From Devosia sp. (GTDB lineage: Bacteria; Pseudomonadota; Alphaproteobacteria; Rhizobiales; Devosiaceae), in assembly GCF_017744655.1 (NCBI RefSeq), contig NZ_JAGIAW010000005.1:62001-126000 (forward strand): a stretch of DNA of 64,000 nucleotides, given 5' to 3'. How positions within the stretch are numbered: the stretch's first letter is position 1; each line of letters opens with the position of its first letter. The notes beneath the pieces are model-generated. The model was not told where the DNA came from and searched no databases. It worked only from the letters and a program-made list of their open reading frames with translations. This document shows, piece by piece, positions 54,923 through 63,837 of this stretch. The position numbers were made by a program, and so were the translations under genes.

Positions 54923-55354
54923 TTGCTGCGCCTGAAGCCGCTAGATGCAAGTGATCTACCGATCGTCGAGCCCTGGTTCGACGATACCGAAACCCAGCGC
55001 TGGCTGGGCGGACGCGAGTGGCCGGCGCTGGGCTTCAGTTTGCAGGGGCCGGATCGCCAACTTTATCTCGCTCTCGACGAAACCACCCCGGTTGGCCTTC
55101 TCGACTGCGAGACCTATCCCGACAACAACGCCAGTTTCGCTGTGCTCACGGCTCCAGAAATGCGCAACCGCGGCATTGGACGCGCCATTCTATCCGCCTT
55201 CATGGCAGAGCCGGCCTACTCTCACATCTCCCGCTTCTTCGCCGGCATTGAGCGCGGCAATGTCGCCAGTGCGGCCTTGATGCTGAGTTGCAGCTTTGTG
55301 GAAGGCGAGGAAGACGAGGACGGCTTTATCGACTTCGAGTACCGCCGGTCTTGA
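54923..55354 (+). CDS. GNAT family acetyltransferase
   Basis: A 143-residue small acetyltransferase with motif A in FAVLTAPEMRNRGIGRAILSAFM and motif B-like SAALMLSCSFVEGEEDEDG. The start seems to be TTG 54923, two bases after the LysR stop; GGCGGA may serve as ribosome site. The target is unknown. It shares the strand with lysR upstream and xseA downstream (31-base gap). Confidence 0.8.
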   Translation: MLRLKPLDASDLPIVEPWFDDTETQRWLGGREWPALGFSLQGPDRQLYLALDETTPVGLLDCETYPDNNASFAVLTAPEMRNRGIGRAILSAFMAEPAYSHISRFFAGIERGNVASAALMLSCSFVEGEEDEDGFIDFEYRRS

Positions 55355-55385
55355 CCCGGCGCGGCAATTCCCGCACCAAGTCACC

Positions 55386-57002
55386 ATGCCAGAAGTCCTG
55401 ACCAATGCTGCCGAATTTACCGTTTCCGAAATCGCCCAGGCGGTGAAGCGGACGGTCGAAGACGAATTCGGACATGTCCGCGTGCGCGGCGAAATCTCCG
55501 GTTTTCGTGGCCAGCATTCTTCGGGCCACGCCTATTTCACCCTCAAGGACGACGCCGCTTCCATTGATGCCGTCATCTGGAAGGGCAGCTATGGCCGCCT
55601 CGCCTTCAAGCCCGAGGAAGGTCTCGAAGTCATCGCTACCGGGCGGCTGACGACCTTTCCGCGCTCGTCAAAATACCAGATCGTCATCGAGCAGATCGAA
55701 CCGGCCGGCGCCGGTGCTCTCATGGCTTTGCTTGAAGAGCGCCGCAAAAAACTCCTCGCCGAAGGTCTTTTTGCTCGCGAACGCAAGCGCGCCCTACCCT
55801 ATCTGCCGCGCGTCATCGGCGTCATCACCTCACCCACCGGCGCCGTCATCCGCGATATTCTCCACCGCCTCGATGATCGTTTCCCGAGCCACGTCCTTGT
55901 CTGGCCGGTGCGCGTACAGGGCGAAACCTGCGCCCCCGAAGTCGTCAACGCCATCGAAGGCTTTAACGCCTTCCTCCCCGATGGCCCCATTCCGCGCCCC
56001 GACATTCTTATTGTCGCGCGTGGCGGCGGCTCCATCGAAGACCTCTGGGGTTTTAATGAGGAAGCCGTGGTGCGCGCCGTCGCGGCCTCGGGCATTCCCG
56101 TCATTTCCGCGGTCGGCCACGAAACCGATACGACGCTGATCGACTATGCCTCGGACATGCGCGCGCCGACGCCCACCGCCGCCGCCGAAGCGGCCGTGCC
56201 TGTGCGCGCCGAACTCATCGCTTATGTCGATGACCAAGGCAGCCGCCAACGCCAGGCCGCTCGCCGCAGCCTTGCGAGCCTCAAAGACCGCCTCCGCGCC
56301 GCCAGCGCCGGCCTGCCGCGCCCGGCCGACCTCATTGCAACACAACGTCAGACCCTCGATATGGCAGGAACCCGCCTCTCCGGCGGCCTCCGCCATTTCG
56401 TGCAAGATCGTCGCCTGGCCTTCTCCCGCCTGGCCGGCTCCATCCAACCGCGCCTCGTACGTCAGCGCCACGCCGAACTTGCAAACCGCATCGACAATCT
56501 CGACCATCGCGCCCTGGCCGGCCTGCACAAGACCACCGAACGCGCCCGCCTCACCTTCGACCCGCGCGCCGCGCGCCTCATGGGTGCCGTTGGCCAGGCA
56601 TTCGAACGCAAGCGGACGCAGTTCGTGCGTGTCGCGCTGCGCCTATCGCCGCAGCCACTGCGGGCTGAGCTCCGCCAGTTACAGGGTCAGCTCGCGCCTC
56701 TCGCGCAGCGCCTGACGCTGGCGCCCGATCGCATCACCGCAGACCGGCGGCAATCGCTGACGCAACTGACAAAGCTGCTCGAAACGCTGAGCTACCGCAG
56801 CGTCCTTGCGCGCGGCTATGCCCTGGTTCAGGACGAAGCCGGCGACGTGGTCAGCAGCGCAGCCGGTCTCAAACCCGGCGACGCGCTGAAACTCACCTTT
56901 GCCGATGGCGAAGTCGGCGCCAATGTTGCTGGCGCCCCACCGCAAAAGCGCAAAGCACCGCGTTCACCATCAGACGACGGGTCGCAGGAAAGTCTCTTTT
57001 GA
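55386..57002 (+). CDS. xseA: Exodeoxyribonuclease VII large subunit
   Basis: A 538-residue single-strand-DNA exonuclease subunit. An N-terminal OB fold (EFTVSEIAQAVKRTVEDEFG, RVRGEISGFRGQHSSGHAYF) is followed by the catalytic domain with PRVIGVITSPTGAVIRDIL, DILIVARGGGSIEDLWGFNEE and SAVGHETDTTLIDYASDMRA. A long coiled coil and the C-terminal SYRSVLARGYALV segment complete it. It acts with XseB, which is not in the window. Confidence 0.97.
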   Translation: MPEVLTNAAEFTVSEIAQAVKRTVEDEFGHVRVRGEISGFRGQHSSGHAYFTLKDDAASIDAVIWKGSYGRLAFKPEEGLEVIATGRLTTFPRSSKYQIVIEQIEPAGAGALMALLEERRKKLLAEGLFARERKRALPYLPRVIGVITSPTGAVIRDILHRLDDRFPSHVLVWPVRVQGETCAPEVVNAIEGFNAFLPDGPIPRPDILIVARGGGSIEDLWGFNEEAVVRAVAASGIPVISAVGHETDTTLIDYASDMRAPTPTAAAEAAVPVRAELIAYVDDQGSRQRQAARRSLASLKDRLRAASAGLPRPADLIATQRQTLDMAGTRLSGGLRHFVQDRRLAFSRLAGSIQPRLVRQRHAELANRIDNLDHRALAGLHKTTERARLTFDPRAARLMGAVGQAFERKRTQFVRVALRLSPQPLRAELRQLQGQLAPLAQRLTLAPDRITADRRQSLTQLTKLLETLSYRSVLARGYALVQDEAGDVVSSAAGLKPGDALKLTFADGEVGANVAGAPPQKRKAPRSPSDDGSQESLF

Positions 57003-57050
57003 TTGTCCGATTTCCGCTCTATATCGGAATAATTCGGAAGGACACGGACG

Positions 57051-57272
57051 ATGAATATCTTCGATAAGGGGTTTTCGCCCTCCGAAGCGACGGTACGCTA
57101 CCTTGATGGTGACTATGTCGTCCTCAAGCAGGGGACTTTTGTGCGCTGCGCCATTTCGGGCAAGCCCATTCCTCTCGATGAACTCTTCTATTGGAGCGTC
57201 GACCGGCAGGAAGCCTATGCCGATGCTTCGACCGCCCACGAGGCCTTTATCCGCTACGGCCGAGGCAACTGA
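57051..57272 (+). CDS. DUF2093 protein
   Basis: A 73-residue protein that is almost entirely the DUF2093 domain (ATVRYLDGDYVVLKQGTFVRCAISGKPIPLDELFYWSV). The family is confined largely to alphaproteobacteria and has no known role. It follows xseA after 48 bases and precedes the LpxB-related gene by five, so the three may be co-transcribed. Confidence 0.9.
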   Translation: MNIFDKGFSPSEATVRYLDGDYVVLKQGTFVRCAISGKPIPLDELFYWSVDRQEAYADASTAHEAFIRYGRGN

Positions 57273-57277
57273 GCGTG

Positions 57278-58438
57278 ATGGAGGCAGCGACGCGTCAGCG
57301 CTACCTCGTCATTTCCAATGGTCATGGGGAAGACGCCATCGGCGCTGCCCTCGTGCGGCAACTCACCAGCGATGCCCATGTCGAAGCCTATCCCATGATC
57401 GGCAGCGGCAAGTCCTACGAGGGCGCCTGCCGCATCGTAGGCCCTCGCGCCACGCTCGCCTCGGAAGGCTGGCGCAATGTGAAGGGTTCGCTGCGCCGCG
57501 ACGTCGTCAGCGGCGGGTTACTCACGGTTCCGCCGGCCCTCAAATTCCTGCGTTCGGTGCGCGGGCACTATGACAAGGTCATTGTCATTGGCGACATGGT
57601 CGGCATTTTGGCCGCCCTGCCAACGGGCCTTCGCGATCTCATCTATCTCGACGTCTATAAGACCGGCGCGGCTCGGCTCTATTCCGCTGCCGAGGTCTGG
57701 GCTATCAAGCGCACCTGCCGCACGGTCTTCTGCCGCGGCGAAAGCCTCAGCGACAAGCTTCGCGCCGCCGGCGTCGATGCGCGTTGCGTCGGCAATATCA
57801 TGATGGATGCCATTCCCCATGGCGACTACGACGCGCGAGCCCGCCGCCGCGCACCGCTCGCCGTCACCCTGCTCCCGGGCAGTCGCGCCCTGACGGCGGA
57901 GAGCTTCGCCCTGCAGGTCGCCGCGCTGCGTCTCATACCCGATGAAGAACGCCCCGATGTTTTTCTCGCGGTCGCCGGCAGCGTCAATGTCGAGGAACTG
58001 GCCAAGGCCGCAAGCCTCAGGCGTACCTCGCTCCTCAGCACTGAATCCGATGATCTGGGTGAATTGAGCGACGGCAATCTCACCGTCCATATGGCCCGCG
58101 GCGTTGCCATGGGTAATCTCGTCGAAGCGTCTGACGTGGTCCTGAGCCAGGCCGGGACCGCGACCATCCAGTCGCTCGGCCTCGGCCGGCCCGCCATTAC
58201 CTTCATCAACCCGCGCGATCGCCGCTCGCGCTTCAATGATGAGCAGAACCTTTTTGGGGAAGCGCGCATCGTCACGGAAGCAAAGGCTGCGGACGTGTCG
58301 GAAGCGCTGCGTGGCCTTCTCACCGATATGTCGGAGCGCATGCGCCTTGCCGAAATCGGCCGCCAAAGGATCGGCGGCCCCGGCGCCATGGAGGCAATCG
58401 TGGCCGAGATCACAGCCCCGGCCACTTCGGAAAATTAA
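57278..58438 (+). CDS. Lipid-A-disaccharide synthase-related glycosyltransferase
   Basis: A 386-residue GT-B-fold protein. It has VISNGHGEDAIGAALVRQL at the start and LLPGSRALTAESFALQVAAL in the second domain, with VVLSQAGTATIQSLGLGRPAITF and GPGAMEAIVAEI near the end. This is the LpxB-related group first noted in cyanobacteria, distinct from true LpxB. The substrate is unknown. ATG 57278 is chosen because it directly follows a GAGCGTG; a GTG one codon earlier is possible. It overlaps the convergent DUF4170 gene by four bases. Confidence 0.85.
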   Translation: MEAATRQRYLVISNGHGEDAIGAALVRQLTSDAHVEAYPMIGSGKSYEGACRIVGPRATLASEGWRNVKGSLRRDVVSGGLLTVPPALKFLRSVRGHYDKVIVIGDMVGILAALPTGLRDLIYLDVYKTGAARLYSAAEVWAIKRTCRTVFCRGESLSDKLRAAGVDARCVGNIMMDAIPHGDYDARARRRAPLAVTLLPGSRALTAESFALQVAALRLIPDEERPDVFLAVAGSVNVEELAKAASLRRTSLLSTESDDLGELSDGNLTVHMARGVAMGNLVEASDVVLSQAGTATIQSLGLGRPAITFINPRDRRSRFNDEQNLFGEARIVTEAKAADVSEALRGLLTDMSERMRLAEIGRQRIGGPGAMEAIVAEITAPATSEN

Positions 58439-58680
58439 GCGCCGGTCGCTTCCGGATCGAGCAGGCGATGCAGGTGGACGATGAAATAGCGCGTCTGCGC
58501 GCTGTCCACGGTCAGCTGAGCCTTCTGGCGCCAGGCCACGAGAGCCGAAGCATAATTGGGATAGAGACCGACGATATCGACCTTGTCGAGATCGGCGAAG
58601 GTGACATGCTCGATGCTCGAGAGTTCGCCGCCGATCACCAGGTGAAGAAGTTGCTTGTCAGTCGCTTTGCTGTCAGCCAT
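58435..58680 (-). CDS. DUF4170 protein
   Basis: An 81-residue protein matching DUF4170 (LLHLVIGGELSSIEHVTFAD, VGLYPNYASALVAWRQKAQLTVDSAQTRYFIVHLHRLLDP). The function is unknown. It begins inside the last codons of cysQ (8-base overlap), so it is translationally coupled to it, and its stop overlaps the convergent LpxB-related gene. Confidence 0.9.
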   Translation of the reverse strand: MADSKATDKQLLHLVIGGELSSIEHVTFADLDKVDIVGLYPNYASALVAWRQKAQLTVDSAQTRYFIVHLHRLLDPEATGA

Positions 58681-59542
58681 CGCTCAAGGGTCCACTGAGT
58701 TGGGAGGAGGAGGAAATCTCGGCCTCTGCCAAGGGCTCGGCCGGACAGCCGTAGACCTTGATCAGCGCCGCATGAACGAGAGGTTTTAGGCTCATGTCGG
58801 AAAGCGCCGCAAGCGCCCCGTGGCGCACATCTCGTCTGTTAAATTGTGGGAAGCCGCTGCACACGTCGGCCAGATCCTGGCCAGCTTCCTTGAGGATCAC
58901 GGCCGCCGCCGCAATATCCCAATCCTGGCTGCCGCGCCGCACCACCGCCGCGTCGAGCTTGCCCGTCGCCACCTGCAATAGCCGATAGGCGAGCGAGGGA
59001 TACATCGGCCCGCGTGTATAGTGCAGCCCGCCTTGCTGGAGCTCCTGATGCACCGCGCCCGGCGCGGGGATCAGCGGCGGCGCACCGGCACGGCGATGAC
59101 GTTCCAGCGGTTCGCCATTAAGCCGCGCCCCGCCACCAAGCGAGGCCTCATACATTTCATTGCGCGCCGGCGCATAAACGACACCGGCCACCGGCACGCC
59201 GTTCTCCACCACGGCGAGGCACACCGTCCAGCAATCCTCGCCCTGAAGAAAGGCGCGGGTGCCGTCGATGGGATCGACAATAAAGACACGATCGCAATCG
59301 AGGCGGCTGGGATTATCGGCCGTTTCCTCGCTCAGCCAGCCATAGGCCGGCCGCGCGTTAAGCAGGCTCGCCGCAAGATAGCGGTCAACGATGATATCGG
59401 CTTCGCTGACCGGGGAGGCATTGCCCTTGGTCCAGCTCTTTATATCGCGGCGAAAATAGCCCGAGGCGATGATGCCCGCAGCCACGGCAGTGGCGCGAAG
59501 CAGTTCGAGATCGTCCTCATATGGCGGTGCAAAGGCTGGCAT
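58673..59542 (-). CDS. cysQ: 3'(2'),5'-bisphosphate nucleotidase, CysQ-type
   Basis: A 289-residue Mg2+-dependent phosphatase of the inositol monophosphatase superfamily that hydrolyses PAP from sulfate assimilation. Metal-site motifs are WLSEETADNPSRL, DPIDGTRAFLQGEDCWTV and SQDWDIAAAAVILKEAG; GNASPVSEADIIVDRYL lies near the start. Activity on inositol phosphates instead of PAP cannot be excluded from sequence. No signal peptide is seen. Confidence 0.9.
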   Translation of the reverse strand: MPAFAPPYEDDLELLRATAVAAGIIASGYFRRDIKSWTKGNASPVSEADIIVDRYLAASLLNARPAYGWLSEETADNPSRLDCDRVFIVDPIDGTRAFLQGEDCWTVCLAVVENGVPVAGVVYAPARNEMYEASLGGGARLNGEPLERHRRAGAPPLIPAPGAVHQELQQGGLHYTRGPMYPSLAYRLLQVATGKLDAAVVRRGSQDWDIAAAAVILKEAGQDLADVCSGFPQFNRRDVRHGALAALSDMSLKPLVHAALIKVYGCPAEPLAEAEISSSSQLSGPLSDG

Positions 59543-59815
59543 GGGCGGCTTTTATGCCTCGTACGACTTTTGGACAAGGCCCGCCGCGTTATGCCCCATT
59601 CTCCATAAGCGAAGTCCCCAAATATGGCAGGGTAAACGAGGTCCAACCTGATTGGGTAAACTGCTCGTTGCAGTGTGCAACACCCCGCTAACCACCCTCT
59701 GAAGACAAGATAAACTTAACCGAACCCATTAAGGCGCTGGGTAAGGGGACGCGGTAGATTGCCCTCACAAACGGAGCGCAAAAAACAGCTCTCGAAGTTA
59801 CAGGAAGGCTAGAAA
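59543..59815. other. Intergenic region without a recognisable gene
   Basis: The 273 bases between the divergent cysQ and DUF6101 genes are AT-richer than the surroundings. They contain the word GGGTAAAC twice and TTAA-N9-TTAA at 59716-59732. I see no convincing promoter pair or hairpin. Confidence 0.4.
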
Positions 59816-60331
59816 ATGGTTCATGGCGTTGCGATGGAAGGATCGTCAGTCGTCCTTGCTTTCGGTAAGCCCGCCCTGGCGGAACGCCGCTTTGTTGCGG
59901 CAAACGACAATGGGCCGCGTGATCCGGTAAAAACCGTGACAGTGCGCAAACAGCTCGAACAGAGCGGCGTTGCCATCAAGATCAAGGTGCCGGTTACCGA
60001 ATTTATCGGCGTGGCCGTGGCCACTCGAATTTCCGAAGAAGGCGTTCTTACCAGCGCGATCGAACTCGTCCATCCCGATGGCGAGCTGACCTACAAGGTC
60101 TTCGAAGAAGAAGGAAATCAGAACGTTGTCGCTGAATGGCAGAACTGGGGCAAGAAGCTCCGCCTGCCGCTGTTCATCAAGGCCGGCGACGGCTCCTATC
60201 TCCCCTATAGCCAGCAGGTTGATGGCGTGATGGTCGGCCAGACCGCCCCGCGCCGCAAGCTTGCAGCCGACGCCGCCCGTCGCCCCCGCTTCCTCAATCG
60301 CAGGAAGCCCGGCGAGGCCGAGGCCAACTAA
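59816..60331 (+). CDS. DUF6101 protein
   Basis: A 171-residue protein with the pattern I associate with DUF6101: VTVRKQLEQSGVAIKIKVP, TEFIGVAVATRISEEG and LRLPLFIKAGDGSYLPYSQ. The C-terminal 35 residues are Arg/Ala-rich and likely flexible. AGGAAGG stands eight bases before the ATG. No function is known; the gene is monocistronic, with a family E repeat downstream. Confidence 0.82.
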   Translation: MVHGVAMEGSSVVLAFGKPALAERRFVAANDNGPRDPVKTVTVRKQLEQSGVAIKIKVPVTEFIGVAVATRISEEGVLTSAIELVHPDGELTYKVFEEEGNQNVVAEWQNWGKKLRLPLFIKAGDGSYLPYSQQVDGVMVGQTAPRRKLAADAARRPRFLNRRKPGEAEAN

Positions 60332-60418
60332 AAGAATCCCCCTCCAAGGGCAACGTCGATGGGATCAGCTGGTGGTGCGGCTGGTCCCTTTGGCGTTTGT
60401 GGGGGCTATCACCGAACG

Positions 60419-60501
60419 TCATCCTCGGGCTCGACCCGAGGACACTTCACTTGACGATGACGTGGCAAGCACAAAGCCCTCGGGTCAAGCCCGAGGGTGA
60501 C
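60419..60501. repeat. Intergenic palindromic repeat, family E
   Basis: GTCATCCTCGGGCTCGACCC and GAGGAC on the left, CCCTCGGGTCAAGCCCGAGG and GTGAC on the right, around a core GATGACGTGGCAAGC. Same architecture as families C and D with a different arm sequence. It separates convergent DUF6101 and ubiA. Confidence 0.82.
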
Positions 60502-60513
60502 GGTCCTGGTGGA

Positions 60514-61443
60514 CTACCAGGCCCACTCCGCCAGCAGCGCCAGCGTCAGGGCAATGCCCACATAGTGATTGATCTTGAACCGCACCAACGGGTTCTCGAA
60601 AATCTCGACATCGAGCGTATAGACCTGCCAGGCCAACAGCGCCGCCGGCACCAGCATTAGCGCGACGGCAATGAAACCACCGCCGGCGAGGATCGCCGCC
60701 ATCAGCCAGAAAATCATCGCGCCGACATAGAGCGCGGAGACCGCCGGTTTCACATTGTCCCCAAACAGCCGGGCCGTGGATTTCACCCCGACCAGCGCAT
60801 CGTCCTCGATATCCTGCAGCGCATAGATCGTGTCGTAGCCGATCACCCACATGATCGTGCCGATGTAGAGCAGGATCGGGGGCCAGGAGAGCCCACCGGT
60901 CTCGGCCGTCCAGCCGACCAGCGCGCCATAGGAAAATGCGAGGCCGAGGAAGAACTGCGGCCACCAGGTGATCCGCTTCATGAACGGATAGATCGCCACC
61001 AGCACCAGCGATGCAACACCGGCCCAGACCGTGAAGCGATTGAACTGGAAGAGAATGATCGCCCCCAGCAGGGCCTGCGCAATCAGAAAGGCCAGCGCCT
61101 GCTGCGAGGTCACCTGCCCCGACGGAATAGGCCGCAGCCGCGTGCGCGCCACCTTCATGTCGATGTCGCGATCGACGATGTCGTTAAAGGTGCATCCGGC
61201 GCCCCGCATCAGCACCGCGCCGATGAACATGAGAATGACGGCGATCCAGCCAAATCCGCGCTCGGGAATTTCCACCGCCGCCAATGCCAAGCCCCAGGCA
61301 CAAGGCCAAAACAGCAGCCAGAAGCCGATCGGCCGGTCCCAGCGCGCCAGTCGCGCATAGGGTTTCAGCCAATCGGGCGCATGGCGATCGACCCAATTGT
61401 CCTTCTGGGCGTCAGCAACGGGTGCGGAATGAATATCGGACAT
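60514..61443 (-). CDS. ubiA: 4-hydroxybenzoate polyprenyltransferase
   Basis: Joins 4-hydroxybenzoate to the long polyprenyl diphosphate in ubiquinone synthesis. The 309-residue membrane protein has eight or nine helices. The first Asp-rich motif is GCTFNDIVDRDIDMKVARTR followed by LRPIPSG, the second is YALQDIEDDALVGVKSTA. It uses the product of the IspB-type enzyme at 2.9 kb. It is divergent from rsmE. Confidence 0.96.
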   Translation of the reverse strand: MSDIHSAPVADAQKDNWVDRHAPDWLKPYARLARWDRPIGFWLLFWPCAWGLALAAVEIPERGFGWIAVILMFIGAVLMRGAGCTFNDIVDRDIDMKVARTRLRPIPSGQVTSQQALAFLIAQALLGAIILFQFNRFTVWAGVASLVLVAIYPFMKRITWWPQFFLGLAFSYGALVGWTAETGGLSWPPILLYIGTIMWVIGYDTIYALQDIEDDALVGVKSTARLFGDNVKPAVSALYVGAMIFWLMAAILAGGGFIAVALMLVPAALLAWQVYTLDVEIFENPLVRFKINHYVGIALTLALLAEWAW

Positions 61444-61564
61444 GGTGCCACGACCTCGCGGTTCGACTCACCAGAGGTCTACTCCAATCGCTCAAGACAA
61501 AGTAGACCTGATCCCGAGCCCGTCGAAGAAGGAGGGCGCGGCACGCTGCCGCGTCCGAAGAAAT

Positions 61565-62314
61565 ATGCCTCGTAGCCACGCCAGCCTGCCCCGCCTTTTC
61601 GTTGATGCCGATCTCGCCAAGGGTGGCGAAGTCGCCCTTAACAAGGACCAGTCGCTTTATCTCGCCGCAGTGCTGCGCAAGAGCGTCGGCGATGAAGTCG
61701 TTCTGTTCAACGGCCGGAACGGCGCCTGGCTCTGCCGACTGACCAGCGATTCGAAAAAGGCCGTCACGCTGGCTGTCGTCGAAGAAGTCGCTGCTCAAAC
61801 GGAAAAATCCGACCTCTGGTACGGTTTTGCACCGCTCAAGACCGAACGTCTCGACTATGTGATCCAAAAGGCCGTCGAGATGGGCGCCGGCACGATCCAG
61901 CCGGTGATGACACAATATACCCAGGTCCACCGCCTCAAGACCGAGCGCCTCCACGCCAATGCCATAGAGGCTGCCGAACAGTGCGAAGTGCTCTCGGTCC
62001 CAACAATTGCCGAGGAAATCACCCTCGAACGCCTGCTGTCCGACTGGCCAAATGAGCACGCTGATCGAAAACTGATCTTCGCCGACGAAGGCGAAGCCTC
62101 TTCTTCTCCCGTCGAAGTACTTTCCGCGCTCACGAGCCAAAAAATCGGCCTTCTCGTGGGCCCCGAAGGCGGGTTCTCCGACGCCGAGCGTGAAAAACTA
62201 CGCTCCCTGCCCTTCGTCGTCCCCATCAGTCTTGGCCCGCGGATCCTCCGTGCCGACACCGCGGCCGTCGCTGCAATGGCTGTCATTCAAGCTATCATCG
62301 GTGATTGGCGATAA
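61565..62314 (+). CDS. rsmE: 16S rRNA m3U1498 methyltransferase
   Basis: A 249-residue SPOUT methyltransferase that modifies U1498 of 16S rRNA. Marks are an N-terminal PUA-like part (LPRLFVDADL, VGDEVVLFNGRNGAW), KTERLDYVIQKAVEMGAGTI, then IGLLVGPEGGFSDAE and the knot SLGPRILRADTAAVAAMAVIQ. ATG 61565 gives the canonical N-terminus; upstream in-frame sequence is not conserved-looking. Confidence 0.95.
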   Translation: MPRSHASLPRLFVDADLAKGGEVALNKDQSLYLAAVLRKSVGDEVVLFNGRNGAWLCRLTSDSKKAVTLAVVEEVAAQTEKSDLWYGFAPLKTERLDYVIQKAVEMGAGTIQPVMTQYTQVHRLKTERLHANAIEAAEQCEVLSVPTIAEEITLERLLSDWPNEHADRKLIFADEGEASSSPVEVLSALTSQKIGLLVGPEGGFSDAEREKLRSLPFVVPISLGPRILRADTAAVAAMAVIQAIIGDWR

Positions 62315-62389
62315 AAGCCGATTGCATTCCAGCTTGCGCTCGCTATGGTGCCGGCCCAATTTAGCCCTCACCGTTTAGACGAGGATCAC

Positions 62390-63760
62390 ATGGCCGGCGC
62401 CGACACTGCTTCGCCTCTGATTGAATCGCGCGCAGACCTGATCGAAGCGATGGAACGCGGCTCAAAGCCCGCTTCCGAATGGCGAATCGGCACCGAGCAC
62501 GAGAAGCACGTCTTCCACACCAATCCCCTCCGCCCCGTCACCTATGAGGGCGAAAACGGCGTTCGTGCCCTCCTCGATGGCATCGAGAAGGAAACCGGCT
62601 GGCATCCGTTCTACGACGGCGAAAACCCCATCGGCCTCCGCAATAACGAAGTCGCCGGCGGCATCTCGCTCGAACCCGGTGGCCAGTTCGAACTGTCCGG
62701 CGCGCCGATGGAAACGCTGCATGGCACCGCGGACGAAATGGCCGAGCATATGCGCGTTGCCAAGAAGGTCGCCGCCCCGCTCGATATCCATTTCCTTGGC
62801 CTTGGCGTCACCCCGCTCTGGGCGGTCAAGGACATTCCGGCCATGCCAAAATCGCGTTATGGCATCATGACGCCCTATATGGACAAGGTCGGCACCCTCG
62901 GCACCTCGATGATGTACCGCTCGTGCACCGTCCAGACCAATCTCGATTTCTCCAGCGAAGCCGACATGGTCAAGAAGCTGCGCGTCTCGCTGGCGCTGCA
63001 GCCCATCGCCACCGCGCTTTTTGCGAATTCGCCCTTCGCCGATGGTCGCGACACCGGCTATCTCAGCTTCCGCAGCCATATCTGGCTCAACACCGACAAT
63101 GCCCGCACCGGCATGCTCCCCTTCGCCTTCGATGAAGGTTTTGGCTTCGAGCAATATGCCGACCACGCCCTCGACGTGCCGATGTACTTTGTTATTCGCA
63201 ACGGCCAGTACGTGAACGTCGCTGGCGAAAGTTTCCGTGCCTTCCTCAAGGGTGAGCTTCCGCAGCTCCCCGGCGAAAAGCCGACGGTCAAGGACTGGGA
63301 AGACCATCTTTCCACCCTGTTCCCGGAAGTGCGCCTGAAACAGTTCCTCGAAATGCGCGGCGCCGATATGGGCGATGAAGCCCATGTCACCGCCCTTTCC
63401 GCCTTCTGGACCGGTCTTCTCTATGATGAAGTTTCGCTCGAAGCCGCGCGGGAATTGACGCGCAACTGGACGCAGGAAGATCGCGATTATCTGCGCCGCG
63501 AAGTTCCGCGCCTCGGCCTCACCACGCCCTTCGACCGCTCCAGCATCTTTGACGCTGCCGCCCAGGCCGTCGGCATTGCCGAAGCCGGCCTCGTGCGCCG
63601 CAATCGCCTCAATGACAAGGGCCAGGATGAGACCATCCACCTCGCCTGTCTCGAAGAGACCGTCCGAACCGGCAAATCCCAGGCCGGCCGCTGGCTCGAC
63701 AAGTTCCGCAACGAGTGGAACGGCGACGTCACGCCGATCTTCAAAGAAGCCGAGATGTAA
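62390..63760 (+). CDS. gshA: Glutamate-cysteine ligase (alphaproteobacterial/plant type)
   Basis: First enzyme of glutathione synthesis, 456 residues. Marks are [13 protein letters not shown] near residue 32, [42 protein letters not shown] and [19 protein letters not shown]. This clade is regulated by redox-active cysteines in plants, but those positions are not evident here. ATG 62390, preceded by GAGGAT, is chosen. It lies 75 bases after rsmE on the same strand. Confidence 0.95.
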   Translation: MAGADTASPLIESRADLIEAMERGSKPASEWRIGTEHEKHVFHTNPLRPVTYEGENGVRALLDGIEKETGWHPFYDGENPIGLRNNEVAGGISLEPGGQFELSGAPMETLHGTADEMAEHMRVAKKVAAPLDIHFLGLGVTPLWAVKDIPAMPKSRYGIMTPYMDKVGTLGTSMMYRSCTVQTNLDFSSEADMVKKLRVSLALQPIATALFANSPFADGRDTGYLSFRSHIWLNTDNARTGMLPFAFDEGFGFEQYADHALDVPMYFVIRNGQYVNVAGESFRAFLKGELPQLPGEKPTVKDWEDHLSTLFPEVRLKQFLEMRGADMGDEAHVTALSAFWTGLLYDEVSLEAARELTRNWTQEDRDYLRREVPRLGLTTPFDRSSIFDAAAQAVGIAEAGLVRRNRLNDKGQDETIHLACLEETVRTGKSQAGRWLDKFRNEWNGDVTPIFKEAEM

Positions 63761-63837
63761 CTCCTTCCCACCAGCTTTCCCTTGCCCTTCCCGTCACTCT
63801 CGTGCATCACGCCCGCAACACGGCATGGAGGCAAGAG

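Noticed and set aside
59716..59732. TTAA-N9-TTAA before the DUF6101 gene as a CtrA box
   Set aside because: CtrA sites need a 7-base spacer; the match is only to the common TTAA word.
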